From Luidia sarsii (lineage: Eukaryota; Echinodermata; Asteroidea; Paxillosida; Luidiidae): 64,000 nucleotides of DNA. The translations under genes and the position numbers were made by a program. This document shows positions 25,201-40,000 of the stretch, in pieces. Each line of letters opens with the position of its first letter. The stretch's first letter is position 1. The notes beneath the pieces were generated by a model that was not told the origin of the DNA, did not search any database, and saw only the letters and a program-made list of their open reading frames with translations. The stretch is from the NCBI GenBank assembly GCA_949987565.1, contig OX465107.1, positions 25,097,727 to 25,161,726 on the forward strand. The letters are read 5' to 3'.

Positions 25201-28200
25201 GGAGACTATCTCTTCACCCTACTGAAATTTCTCATTTACATGTAGCACAAATAGCAGTAAAACCCAAGCACACACACTACATTGTATGTGCACATGTACA
25301 TGTACATGTAGATGTAGTGTACATGTACTGTACATGTGCACATACATGTACATGTACAGTACACACTGTATGACATAAGCTGTACAATGTACTATAACAT
25401 GTACATGTATGCATCTAAAACTACAGTTACACTAGATATTCATAGAGATTACGCTGGTTGTTAAATTATTCATTTATAGTGCACAGCATAGCACCTTTTT
25501 TTTTGGGGGGGGGGGTCAGAATCAGAGAAATCGGTTGATAGAAATGCAGGCATTCCTTTTCCTTGAGCATTTGTACCTGTATGTACATGTGTACATGTAC
25601 GTACATGTAAATGTACATGTAATTGTGAATCCCAGATTCTCCACAAACCATTTCAATATTTGGCTGTGTCTACTCTGCTGTTGGCCCAGAGTCTCCCTCC
25701 AGGACTTTATGTTTCCTTTTCTTCTTTTGAACCACACCACCAACCATGGGGTCAGTATTGAGACAAGTCTATTCCAGAGGCAGTGGAGCCTTGAGCGACC
25801 TCGATGGCAGATGCTGCCATGTGGGAGATCAAACCAGAGTTTTATCAAATGACAGTGCATTCCTGCGCCAGTTTCACTTTCAAGTTGGAAATCAAACCAG
25901 TAACTGCTATCCAAGGCCAGTCGAAGCCTGGATTTCAAGGGCTATGGGGGTGCACACTCAACGGAGACTGTCCGACTGTGCTCCCAACCCAATCATCTGG
26001 ATTGTCTGGATGTGTTGTGGGCTGAAGAGTCATCCACTTGGTAGGAGTACCAAGAATTACATAGCACTAGCAGTTCTTCCACTGTTGGTTTGTCATGTGC
26101 TGAAGGGAGCATTGTTTTTTTAGGGAGTCTACAAGCCTCTTTTAAATTGTTCGGGAGCAGTGGTTTCCACATGTGGTCAGCCAGGGAAAATTCCTGGCAT
26201 TTGCGGGGTGAGTTCATATTATTGTGTAATTTTTCCAAGGCCACTTTGGTCAAGAAAGCTCGTCCATCGACAGAGAGAAAGCAAAGAGCCACTTGTCTGC
26301 CCCCTCCTGAAAAAAAAAAAAAAATGCTCCGGGCCCAGATTTTGAATGCACATCTGACTTCTACAGTGGAATGCCACTGTATGTAAAACCAATAGTGCTG
26401 ATCTCCTAATATCATTTTAATGCTCGCTTATTTCAACATCAAGGCCAGATATTTCAGTCCTACATGTAGCAGGGCCTCTCTCAAAGGTTTTTAGTGGGTC
26501 TTACAAACTGCTTGCTGACTTACAATTTACATACTTTACATGTACCATGTGAATAACCGCAAATTGAAATCTCCAAATGAAGAAGGGCCTGCTGGGATTG
26601 AAACATCAGGCCCTCTCAAGTTTGTGAGAATTGAGAGGAACACATGTGTATGCACATGTAAATCAATGTTGAAACAATTGCAAATCAACAATTGTACGGC
26701 GCTCTTGAACATGTCATGGAAAAAGCACTATATAAATTCAATATTATTAATATTCTTACATGCATGTACATGTACATGTATAGCCTAGGGGTACATGTTC
26801 ATGCACATCTATGGCACATGAACATACTGTATTTACAATTGTATTTCTACCTGTACATGTACTGTACCTTCATTGGACCACTACAGTTAGCCACTGTAAG
26901 AGCATCTTAAAGACTAAAGAAGTGTCATCCCTCTCCCCAAGTCAGACTTGACTGTATTGTGTGCCATCAGTATAAAGATTAATGATGACTCGCATTGAGT
27001 GAGATCCTCTGCATTGATATATGTTGGATGTGCGAGGTGGCATTGTTGAAACCTCACTTCCACATTGGTCCTAATGGCCACAACCTCCTCCCATGTTTAG
27101 AATACAGACGTGTTTGCTCACACATCAGCGAGGGCAACTCAGTTCAGGAGGTGGCATTGTTGAAACCTCACTTCCACATTGGTAATGGCCACAACCTCCT
27201 CCCATGTTTAGAATACAGACGTGTTTGCTCACACATCAGCGAGGGCAACTCAATTCAGTGCAATTACTTAAATGCTCATTGCCCGCACACTGCAGGACTG
27301 GTCAATCCCACCCATAATTCTCTGACCCATATGAAACATAAAACCGATTATGACTGGATCCGTATGAAGCTGCACGGTAGATAGATAGTGGTGGGCCGAG
27401 GGATCAGCCCAGTGACTGACTGACATTGGAAGAGTTGAATCATGAGGTGTGGCCACCAACCAAGGCATCCATATGAGATGTACCTATGATCAGATAGCAA
27501 CCCACACTGCTATTGGCACAGATGCATGTCTTTGCTCAGGAGGATCCATGGAGGAAGTTGAGGAGGGAGGAGGGAGGGCAGGGAAGGGATCGCACTTGAC
27601 TGATTGTAAAGATTGGATTAGACAGTCTTGGTAGGAATACCCTGAATATTTGATTGTGGTTTTTCCTCTTACTGTAAATTCCTCCTCCTATGTGTTGCTG
27701 GAAACTCCTTCATACGTACAATGTGGTGGTCGGATGACTCAACTGATGGCGATGGACTGACTAGTCAAGCTACATGTACATGTACAATAGACCAGTATGT
27801 TCATGTGCGTTTATACCTGTGCAGCACTTTTACAATGGGTGTTCAGTGTACTGTACATGTACATGCATGGCTACAGTGCTTGAATCAATACCAGCTATTA
27901 TTGAAATGGACAAGATATACACTGTACATGTACATGTACATGTACTTGTAGATCTACAGAATATGGATAGAAGTTAGAACTAATTAAATAGGCCTACTCA
28001 ATGTCATCCTACAGATTTAAAAGATGTACATATTACAGTACATGCAGTTCTCCCCTTCCTACTCATGCCAACTATGATGGTTAATCACAAGATGCTCCTG
28101 CCTCCCAATCTCATACCCCTCTTCCTCTGCTCCTGCCTTCTTATGACATGGTCCTGATGTGGCTATGAAATATGGCATTTTATTAGTACATGGGGATAGT

Positions 28201-31200
28201 TGGAGTGTAGGGATACCGTGTGTGAACTACATGTAACCACATGTAACTGGCATCCAACGACACTATCTCCCTCCTCTCTCCCTCTCCCTCTCCCTCTCCC
28301 TCTCCCTCTCCCTCTCCCTCTCCCTCTCCCTCTCTCTCCCTCTCCCTCTCCCTCTCCCTCTCCCTCTCCCTCTCCCTCTCCCTCTCCCTCTCCCTCTCCC
28401 TCTCCCTCTCCCTCTCCCTCTCCCTCTCCCTCTCCCTCTCGCTCCCCTCCCCCCTCCCTCTCCCTCTCCCTCTCCCTCTGCCTCTCCCTCTCCCTCTCCC
28501 TCTCCCTCTGCCTCTCCCTCTGCCTCTGCCTCTGCCCCTCCCTCTCCCTCTCCCTCTCGCTCCCCTCCCCCCTCCCCTCCCTCTCCCTCTCCCTCTCCCT
28601 CTCCCTCTCCCTCTCCCTCTCCCTCTCCCTCTCCCTCTCCCTCTGCCTCTGCCTCTGCCCCTCCCTCTCCCTCTCCCTCTCGCTCCCCTCCCCCCTCCCT
28701 CTCCCTCTCCCTCTCCCTCTCCCTCTCCCTCTCCCTCTCCCTCTCCCTCTCCCTCTCCCTCTGCCTCTGCCTCTGCCTCTGCCCCTCCCTCTCCCTCTCC
28801 CTCTCCCTCTCCCCCTCCCTCTCCCTCTCCCTCTCCCTCTCCCTCTCCCCCTCCCTCTCCCTCTCCCCCTCCCCCTCCCTCTCCCTCTCCCTCTCCCTTT
28901 CCCTCTCCCTCTCCCTTTCCCTCTCCCTATCCCTCTGCCTCTCCCTCTTGCTCCCCTCCCCCTCCCTTTCCCCCTCCCTCTCCCTCTCCCCCTCCCTCTC
29001 CCTCTCCCTCACCCTCTCCCTCTCCCCCTCCCCCTCCCCCTCCCCCTCCCTTTCCCTCTCCCTCTCCCTCAGTCCTTCCCCCTTTTTCTCAGTAGACCAC
29101 TGTCAGCACAGAGCAGAGGGTATGTGTAGGCTTAAGGGATCAGACTGCAAAGTCCCCACTACCCTTGCCTTAGCACACGCCTTGTATCCTGTTCCCCAGT
29201 ATTTTGAGAGTGTGGCTGCATTGGCAATAAATGTGAGGGTAACAGGTGGTCCTGGGGCCCCTTTATTCCTGAGATGGAGGTATCAGCCTAGCAAAGGGTG
29301 GGGGCAAATTTCTTTTTTCTCTCTCACAGTTTTGTTTCCCTCCCTCGGGAGGTGATGCATGCATTAGTCAGTGTGTTACTCCTTTTGCAGGGAGGGGGTC
29401 TGGGCTCTGGGGTTAGGGAGGGGGGGTTTGGGGGGATGGGGGGCTTTCGTGAGATTTTGGGAGCTGTTTGCCTTGTTTGGTCCGTTGAAGTTTCGTAGTG
29501 GGATACTCTAAGTTTCTTCAAAATGCCTCTCAGCATCACCTGAGGTATGACTATGACTGTCCACAGTTTCACGGACAGTTATTCGGCAATGATTTCTAGC
29601 TGAAGGTCATAGAGTCGTTTCGTTGTAAGATATGGATACACATTACACACGTACTGTATATTAAATTAATCAAAGTGACTGATCTGGAATTTACCCAGGG
29701 AATAGTGTTGACATTTTTGTTGTTTAATGTACACATACACATGTACCATTACACTAACTCAAAAGTTGAGGGCCTGACGTTTTGATCCTACAGGATTTTT
29801 CCCAAAGGTAAAGACAAACCTTTACACTTGATAATTTTGTGATACTACATGTACAGTATCTAGGCATCTTCTCCTAAGGTTTTTTCAAGTTCAGCATTAA
29901 GAATTATGGATGCATACTGTATTGCACATAAAATGCTGCATCCACAATTGGTGCAGTATGATTTGTACTGTACAGTACATATTGACATTCATGTACTGTA
30001 CACGTACCTGTACAGTACAGTACATGTACGTGTACATGTACATGAATGACAACATTTTGTTTGGCGTGGAATCATTTTTATTTTTGTGGTTTTTCCCCAG
30101 ATGACTACATGCGCATGCATCAGAACCATTAATGAATGCGTACATTTACATTTTACTGTAAGTGTACAGTGTACTATTGGCTGTACAGGTACATGTGTGC
30201 ACTGCACTCTCATTCATATGAAGTTCTTGCATTGTACACACACAATGTACAATGTACAGTACGTACACATGTACGTGAACCACTGAACAGTTTACAAATT
30301 ACACCAGTGCGTACGTTACCCTGTACATGTACAGTATTATATACTAGTAGTAGTACTACTACTAGTAGTACACACAATAACCTCATTTGAGTGCAGTGCA
30401 CAACTGCACATGCACATCAATTGAATGAACTAAAACTCCTGTGCCCAACTGCACGCCCTCAAAGTATAACCCCAGATTTAATCAGGGGCTTAGATGTGAT
30501 TCCCCAGTGAGGGCACATTCAATTGCCCAGCTCCTCTGCCCTGTGTGTTATTAAAGGCAGCTTGCCTAATTCAATTTAACACTGCCATCCCCTGTGCACA
30601 CTCAATTCTTACAACGTAACATGGACAAGTACACTAATGTATTGCGTACCCGGTGCATGTGCAGTATTTCCATTTACAAGAATTACATGTACATGTACAT
30701 GTACATGTACATGTACAATTTTACAATAACATGTACAGTCTGTACATACACAATGTACATGTACATGTATGTATTGTGCATGTATACCAGTTACATGTAC
30801 TGTACATGTGCGTGTACTGTGTACATGTACATGTACAAGTACATGTTTGTCATGTACAGTTCATGTACTGTACATGTACATGTACATTGTACATTAGTAA
30901 CATTACACATACTGTACATGTACGTATACATACGTGACACGTACATGTACATGCACATTGTACATTTACAGAACAATGATGCACATGCACCCATTATCAC
31001 TATCCAAAGAATGTCTGTCACTTGATATTTTTGATGCCACTTCTGGAAAAGGGAAAATATTGGTTGTTCTCACTGTCTTGCAATGTGCACAAGTTTCCTC
31101 GCCATGCACTGGTCCCCATCTGTGCACACTGCATACCACACATAGTACATGTAGGATGATGTTGTGAAACATTAGCCTTATTGCCAGGCACTAGGGGTGG

Positions 31201-33968
31201 GGGAAGAGAGAATGGGCCAGAGAGATACAAAACTAGCCAGTCTGATTGCCAACAAACCAAGTCAATTGTCCTCTACTGGTCCACCATAAAGAACAACAAT
31301 CCAGGAGCCTGCCTCTTGTTGTTTCACTCTGAGCATTAGTCATTGTCACAACATCATGCTGGGCCCTAGCCTATCCCAGCAAAGCACAATAAGGTTCCCT
31401 TTTGTTCCTGGTACGCCGAGGGAGGAGGAAGTGTGCAGTGGGAGCGGTGAGGCAACCTGTCCAGTGCGTGGGATCCTAAAGTTACCAGGCACCACAGGTA
31501 CAATGTTCATACTGCTGATTACGTACATGTACATACATACATACGTGTACATGTGTACATGTACATGTATGTATGTTGTACAGTGTACAGTGTGCATGTA
31601 TCGTACAATGTACAGTGTACATGTGTCGTAATGTACAATTGTCCATATGTACATGTACATGTACATGTACAATGTATGTATGTTGAGCCAAGCTGGGTAG
31701 AGCTAAATGTACTCTATATACTGTATATACACACATGTACATGTACATATGTATATATGTTATATATGTATATATGTTAGATGATTCTACGCCTACCACA
31801 CCTTGGACAATGTAGCACTAAATCCCCCCCCCCCTGAAAATAAACCCAGTGTATGAAATTGTAAACGTATTATACTTTGACTTTTTTTTGAAAGAACAGA
31901 GATGCACAGTTCATGACAATGAAAAACAGACCGCAAATACGTACTGTTTAGTTTTGTGAACAAGTGCTACTTTAACGATTTGTTTGATAAGGGTAACACA
32001 CTCGCCGGCTTTAGAAAAAAAAGTGCTGCATTTAGAGAGAAAGAGAGAGAGATCTGCTGAATCCTTTTAAGTAATTAACCTGTCACTTCCTGCTAGAGTA
32101 CAGTCAGCGTGATACACTTGGCACAGCAAAGCCAGGCTGGGAAAGAGCGAGAGAAACGGTAAAAGTCGGGCAGAGGTCGAAGTCCCGACTCCCTAAGTTC
32201 AGCCTTGAGTATTCTACTTGCCTCACGAGTCAGATTTTCAAAAGTGATGAATGTACATATATGCTCAAATTAAATGTCGAGGTCGTGACAAGGGATTGGA
32301 TTGGAGGAACCATTTGCTTCAGAGCCATTTGCTTGGAAGTGGAATGTGATTGGCCTTCTAGTTGCCGGGCTCGTTAGCGAATCAGAATCAGCGACAGTGT
32401 GACCTTCTGGGAGGCCACACACCCTTATAGTAGGCACTTCCGGATTGGTTGTTTTTTAATTTCTTTCTTTTTTCTTTGGCTTTGATTTTTTTCTTATCCG
32501 TCTTGCACATCCGTCTGTGATGTCATACAGGATACAGACTGCCTGCTGTGTGACTGAAGGGCTGTATTACATACACATAGGGCCTACTCTACATGTACGT
32601 GTGTGTACGTGTACGCGGGGTTAGGTAAATGCTGTATACATGTATTGTGCACAATGCACGATTGAACAAGTCTTGTAGACTTTACATGTACATGTACATG
32701 TACATGTACATGTACATGTAGCTCACACTGTACATGTACATGTACATGTGTGTACATGTAGTTGTCATTTTCAAAATTTCAGTATGACAAGGTCAGTATG
32801 CATCATCCGATTCCACTTTCATTTCTTTAGTTTTAAATAAGCCACATATAGTATTTTGTGTGAGAAGCAAATGGAAAGGCGATATTTTTTTAAGTTGGTA
32901 TACATGTTCATATGTACATCATGTATGCTTGTTGGAAACTGATAAACCTTCACACTGAAAAAATGGTGAACGCATAAGTCATCACCACATCAGTCACACC
33001 ATATTTGGTTGGGTTGGGAATAGTTTTTCGATGAATACATGCAGTTTTGGTTTTGCATGATTGGTGATGAAGAATCAGGGGAGGGATGCCTGTACTAAAA
33101 ATAAAACCTGCAAAATATGGGTTAAGTGTATGGCAACGGAAAGAGAACTATCTCAGTTGGTGTCAAGGACAACTCTGGTGAATTTGACGTCACGTGAAAT
33201 TCTCTCACGCAATGCTTTTGTGATCAGTTAACCACTGTGCCCACAGTGCTGGCTGCGGCTAAACTTGAACAGGGATGGGTGTCATTGTGGAGAGTTCAGC
33301 AGTGGCTTTGAGTCAATTGGTATTGGGGTAGGGAAGCTGGGGTAGAGTATGGTTGGTGTTGGTGGTGTTCCCAATCAAAGGAGAATGACGTCAAAGAGGA
33401 CTTGTGTCAATGACATTCCAGCGGTCGGCTTGTATAGACCACAGTGTGCTCAAATGGAAACACCTAGTTACCAGGGCTGTGTGTCTAGTGTTTACTTTAG
33501 CCTACGCACACACACTGAACTTGGATCCCTTGGTTGGATCATATAGCAAGGTACATGTACAGTGTATGGTTGGATGACTGGCATTGGGGAAGAACCTTCC
33601 TGATACATTTACATGCATACAATAATTAGTATACTATACATGTAGGGCCTACGCTGTACATGTACAGTACAGTACACTACTGTACATGTACAATGTATGT
33701 AAAAGTTCTACATGCATCCAATGCAGCTGTACAGAGTACATGTACATGCATAGAGCAAGGAAGTGCTCTATGGTACACTGTACTTATGTACACACTACGG
33801 TACATGAATACACACCAATGAGCCCCTTCTGTCACTTGTGTCAGCTGGCCCAAGTTTCAACCCTACCACTCTGCAGCCAAGCCCAGGGCTGACTTGCTGA
33901 CGTCAATGAATCTTCCAGAATCCTGGGTGTAACTCCTAAGCACAGCATGGCTGTAAGCTTACTCACCT

Positions 33969-34004
<36 letters not shown>

Positions 34005-37000
34005 CGACACGCACACCTTCTAGAAAACAGGATTGGGAAAAAGGCCCCCTTCCCTCAAATGGAAAACAGAAAGGAAGGGGAACAAGGTTAGCTGGAATTT
34101 GGGAAATCCATCCCCTTGTGAGAGTGCACAGTGGAGTCAGGGGTTGAAATTGCCTTGTTGATGGAATCTTTGCATGCGGGAGGGCAGTGATAAGTTGTTC
34201 ATTAGATGTGGAGTTGATTGTGATGAAAGGCTTGCTATAGTACAGTTGCAACAAATGTTGGCATTAAACACAGCCTTTTGCGCAGTCCAGTGTGGGCCAG
34301 TGCTGCAATTTGATTGCCCATCCTAGTAAACCTGTCCTCGTAGCCCCCTACAGTCCTGTTGTGAGCACACTCACTCACTCTTTGCACGCACCACGCCAGG
34401 GCTACGATCCTGGGGCTCCACATTTTTCCGCTCTTAGTCACTCTGTGGAGTTCCTTGTCTGGGTTCCTGGAGAGAGAGAGAAAGAGAGAGAAGGGGAAGG
34501 AGGAATTAATTGCCTGTATATGCTCATGTGATTGATGCTGGGCACAGAGCCTAATGAAATTCCTGGCATTGTCATCTCTGTGCTGTTTTCTTCTCCTGTG
34601 AGCCCTGTTTGCCCGAGTGTTGGTTTAGGCTTTGTTTTCAAGAAACAGATCGTGAGCGGGGAGGGGAATGTGAAAATGATGGGATGACAACGTTGCGTTA
34701 CAATGTGCAGCAACAAGGAAATGCCCAAGGCCATTCTATTGCTGCGAATTCATTGTCTTTCCATGGATTTCCTGAAAAAATCAATGATCTTGTGAAACTG
34801 CCTCAATGCCCTCTGGCAGGTTCGACTTCTGCTTGATTCAGTAAGCTGCATTGTATATTTACCCTCTCCTCATTAAAAAACCCCTTCAAGCTGGACATCA
34901 CCCAAGATTACACATTGTGCTTGAAGTTGAATATCTTGTACATGTACTATAATGTATAGGCCTACATCATTTAGTACATGTAGTCATGCACATGCTGCAA
35001 CATTTACATGTGTACACTGTACAATGTACATGTACAATACATGTACATGTTTATTAATGTGCATGAAGAGTTTATACAATATCAGCGAGACAATAAAGTC
35101 ATCATTTCTTGTCCAAAGGCATTTGCATGTAAATATTTTGTGTTTTGTTATCTTGCACAGGTCTTTAAAAATCTTGTCTTTTTTTAAAATCTTGTGTTTA
35201 CATGTACATGTACAGTATTTGTAAACATACTGTACATGTACATGTAATGTGAGACGACAGATTTCATGCTGTTTCCGACCTGTGCCGTTGTTTTCCTGTT
35301 TCAAATTATTTTTGATTTCCAGGGAATTTCCCTGTGCTGATTCCCCAACACACAGTTCTTCCCTTCTCCCTCCCCGTTGTCCATATTCTATGCTGATGTC
35401 ATCTCTTCCTCCCCCTTGTGGTTTCTCCCTGAATCTGTGGGAGTGTTGCCGGGAAACGGAGCGTTCTGGAAGGTCTCCTTGTACACACTGCTTGGGGTGG
35501 GAGGGGGGAGAATGGGAATCCCAAGCCATGATTGGCCGTTGGCCCGTCGTCTCATGAATAATTCATAGCAGGCATTGTACCATTGGTGGGTTCACCGGAT
35601 GCTTCCTTCCATCCGTGGGAAGGATGTTGTCAAATGAAGATGCACGTGTATGCAAATGATGGCTGTGGGGGAGTTCCACACTGTTCATGACAGATCTACT
35701 GTACATAGTCCCCCTACTCTTAGGGCAATTCATCTGGTCATGTTTGAGGGCAACGTATGCTTGGGACAGTCGCCGTGGTCACCCAGTCTGACAAATCATT
35801 GATCAGAGGCTTGGGATCATTAGGCCCAACGTGGAGCCCAGTGCAGCCACACATACCGTACACACAGCTCCACTGCCTGCCTGCCTGCCTGCCTACCTGC
35901 CTACCTGCCTGCCTGCCTGCAGTGAGGGAAGCCCCCTGATTGGCCCAACCCCTGCCACCTACATGTACTGCATTATGCATGGCGCGATGAGGTCATAGGA
36001 AGCGGGCACAGTGAGGCATTTCCCATGTGACTTGTTTTCATTGGACCGTGTCATTGAGTAGCCAGTATCAGCCCTTAGTGTTGCCCACACTGCACACACA
36101 CACACACACCACTGTCACCACCACACACAAAGTGAGGGAATCCCTTCAGCAGTGATACCCGCTATCCCACTTGGCAGTGTACCCATTGTCATGATCGTAG
36201 CAGGACCTCCACTGGTTGGCTCTGTAACTACGGTAGCCTGAGAGAGCTACATGTAAGTCAGCCCAAAACTGTGCAAGCTGTGCTGTTCTGCTGTCAGTAT
36301 TATTACAGGCTCTCTCACCTTGGATTATATACTCTCAAGACGAAGACATGTTCAAGATTTGAACTCTTGGCTCACAGTGTCACAAGGTGAGGACAGGGTG
36401 TACTGTACATGTATGTGTGTGTGAGTGAGTGGAACTTGGAAGCATTACACTTCATTGTTTAGTTTTTGTCCAGAAGTCCCGAATGTTGGTACCAAGCCAG
36501 GCACCAAATTGTAACTTTGACTGTTTGATTTGAGGGCAGGATTGTGTGGTTCAGTGTATTTCAGTGTGCAAATTGCATATTTTGTATCACTGAATGTTTT
36601 TGTTTCTTCAAAGTGCTAGCAGGCCATATACATGTGTACTGTACAGCTTTATTGCTGGTACATTGTACATGGTAAGTACATGTGTTGGTTGTGTCATGGG
36701 AAATTGATTACAGGAGTTTGATGGGTAATCACATTTGCTCAGTACACTATTGTGTCATGGGAAATTGGTTATAAAAGTTTGATGCCAATCACATTTGCTC
36801 TGGACAGTGTATTGTGTCATCAGAAATTGATTATAGAACTTTGATGGGTACACACGCTTGCTCAGAACACTGTAAAAATGAATACATACATGTATATATA
36901 GGCCTACATGTACAGTACATACTGTATACTGTACATGTATCTTTGCTCATTCAACAGTGTGTGTTACATACATGTACGTACATGTACACATGAAGGCCTT

Positions 37001-40000
37001 CATGTACATGTACAGTTTGTATTCAATATAAATTGTATGCACTGTACTACTCGGATAAGAACTGTTATACAGTGGAACGTCGCTATAACGAACATCCCAG
37101 GATCCTACCTCCGTGGTATAACGGTCGTTCGTTTTCTTATAGCAGTTGCAGCCACATATCTTTTGCACACAAATTGGAGCCAAAGGGCATGTTCGTTACA
37201 TGTAAATGTACATGTATAATGCATGTACAATGCATGTAATATTGGCATTTGTTATAGAGACGTTCCACTGCATACCAGTTTAGGTTTGACTTGTTACACA
37301 GGATTTCTCAGTGCCAGGTTTCTGTACATTGAAACATCCACAAAGTTTGGTTTGAAGTATTTGTTCCATGAATCATTGAATGCTGTGTGCCGGTGTTCAA
37401 ATGTTAGATTGTCTCCCAAAACAGTAATCCTCCATATTCATGGGATAGTGATTTCAACTCTAATTCAAGTACTGGTATCACACACTGCATGCAATGGAAA
37501 GATTGCATACATACATACGGTATGAGCCTCCTGTTAGCTATTACATGTACTTAGTTCTATTGGTTTCACTGCTGTTTGATGGAGTTGAACATCCCACTTA
37601 TACTGCACATTCTGTTCACAAAGAAGCAGGCTGTTACCCATAACGTAAGCTCCCCACCAGTGTGGTTAAATGGGTGTCTTAGGAAATCAGGAACCTTCCT
37701 CCCCCCATCCCCCTCCCCTCCCCTGTCCCCCTCTCCTCCTCTCCCCCTCTCCCCCTCTCCCCCTCTCCCCTGTCCCCCACAAATGATCAGCAATCATCAT
37801 CATAACCAGATGTCCTTGAATCACACTGCAGTGTCTGTGTACACCGCACACTAAGTCATTGTGGTCTGATGAGTTACACTGATAAACATCATGGAGGCTC
37901 CTCTCTGCCGCCAAATCTTTTGTGTTCCCCTCCCCTCCCTCCTCCAGTTGTGCCGTGACGGTGATTCACTCGGACCTATCTCTACACGGCGGTGGTTCCC
38001 ACGCTCCTGCCTTCCCCCATCCCCTTCCCTTTGGCTCTCAGAAAAGTGGCGTTTGACATCCTCCGCCAACCCTTTCCTCTTCATTTACAAGTTTAGAATC
38101 AAGAAATAAACAGAAAAGAGACCAATCTGTACCCTGACTCTCAAAGTTGCCCCAGGAAATGAAACCAGAAAAATCCATCCTTTTTATATAAACTTTTTCA
38201 GATTTTTTTTAATTTTTTTTTTTTTAACCAATTTCCTTTGCAAATGTGCAGGAATATTTTGGTCTAGCTTTCACATGTGCACGTGTACATTGCTCCCCAC
38301 TCACCAGATTGAGGGCGAGAGGAAAAAGGGGTCAGGTTCTGCTGAGGGCCAGAAAGTGGATCAAGTTTCCTGTTGGCTTTCTCATTGGTCAATTCTTCTT
38401 TCTTCTCCCTTAATATCATGGGGGACCCGGACACACGTACTCCACTCTGTGGTGGCAGTTAGGGGTCCCATTCACTACCACACTCCCTGGGTAGTGTGTG
38501 GATGACTCATCACCACTGTGGTCAGGCCATCAGGCCAGCACTGAAAGGAGGACATTTAGACTGGCCAAGTCCTTTTATGGCAGCACTACAAACAGGGCTC
38601 AGGTGTGCATGTGTAAATTACTGTTGCAATGGATTAGAATGGTACATGTACATGTATACATTTTTCTCAAATGCAACCCAAGTTCATAACACAAGAGCGA
38701 GAAGACAAAATCGCTAGTATTACATGTACTACATGTATTAGTACTGTACCGGTGCTTCCACAGCTAAAGAGATGAAGTGACACTGACAGAACACGAACAA
38801 TACCATGAATTCTTTTTCATGGTCCTGTCAACTGCGCATTGCACTACAATGTGGACCAGATGTGGATTACAACTTCTGTTTCCACTAAATTCCAGTGAAG
38901 GCTGTGAAAACAAAATCAGTACCTGTCCATGTGCATGTACACAATGTGCATGTATGTACAGTTGTGTACATGTACAGTACCTACACTGTAGTGTATACTT
39001 GATTTTGCCCTTTACTGCTTTCTCAAAATGAGAACAACAAGGCCACAGCCTAGTGGGAGGTTCCTTTAAGAGTCTATCCAGGGAGTGTGTAATCCTTTTT
39101 GGCATATTTCCCGGATTCTGGATCCCCCCTTATTACCCTGTGGGATATGCAATAGGTCAAGGCATGATGTCTAGTACCATGACTCACCAGGGGCGGGCAG
39201 GGAACAATAGGCTTTATCTGATGGGAGCCCTGACCATTTATGGGTAGAGGTGGGGGTTGTTCATTTCTCTGGGAGGGGGGAGATTGATGGATGATCCCAA
39301 TGGTCATTTTCAGTGTTGGGCTGCCTCTGATGTCCCACGAGTACATTTGTGGTGAGGGGAGGGGAAGGGAAGGAGGAAGGAACTCAGTGAGTTTGTGAAA
39401 CCAATTCAAGCATCATTGATATACATTGTAAAACCCTTTAAGAGGCTGCGGTATTCAATCTCAGACCCCAACCCCAACCATTCTACTCCTTCTGAGGATT
39501 TTTTATATTATGTGGCATTTTTTCCAGACATTTTTTCCAAGTCACTGAATTAGTGAATAGTGTAATTGAATATACGGTACATACATTGTATAGAGGCTGA
39601 GTCACATTTCATGAGTCCCTAGTCATCCAAATGGAGTACGAGTATAAGGCCTAATTTCTAGTTTGGGTTTACAATAAACCTCAGCGACCCGATGTTTGTG
39701 TCCGGACACCGAAGTCTGTTCTTCATCTGCAGTAATATTTGTCCCAAAAGTAACACAAGACCTACATGTGTACAGTGTGTATATGTAGGACTCGTACAAA
39801 ATATAGCACAAATTCAAGAGTTACATGAGTTCTGAGTCACAAAGGTTGAGTCTCGAGTCCAAAAAAATTCTGAATGTTGGAGAAGGAAGAGAGACATAAT
39901 GTCTGGCAAAAGATTTTCTTAGTTTCTCTCTCTCTCTATTGTTGGGTAAAATCTCTCGGTGGTTGGGAAAGAGAGAGAGATTAGAGAGAAGAGAAAGAAA

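Noticed and set aside
28200..29129. 309-residue plus-strand open frame and 249-residue minus-strand frame
   Set aside because: Both are translations of the CCCTCT repeat (Leu-Pro, Ser-Pro, Arg-Glu, Gly-Glu runs) with no unique flanking domain.
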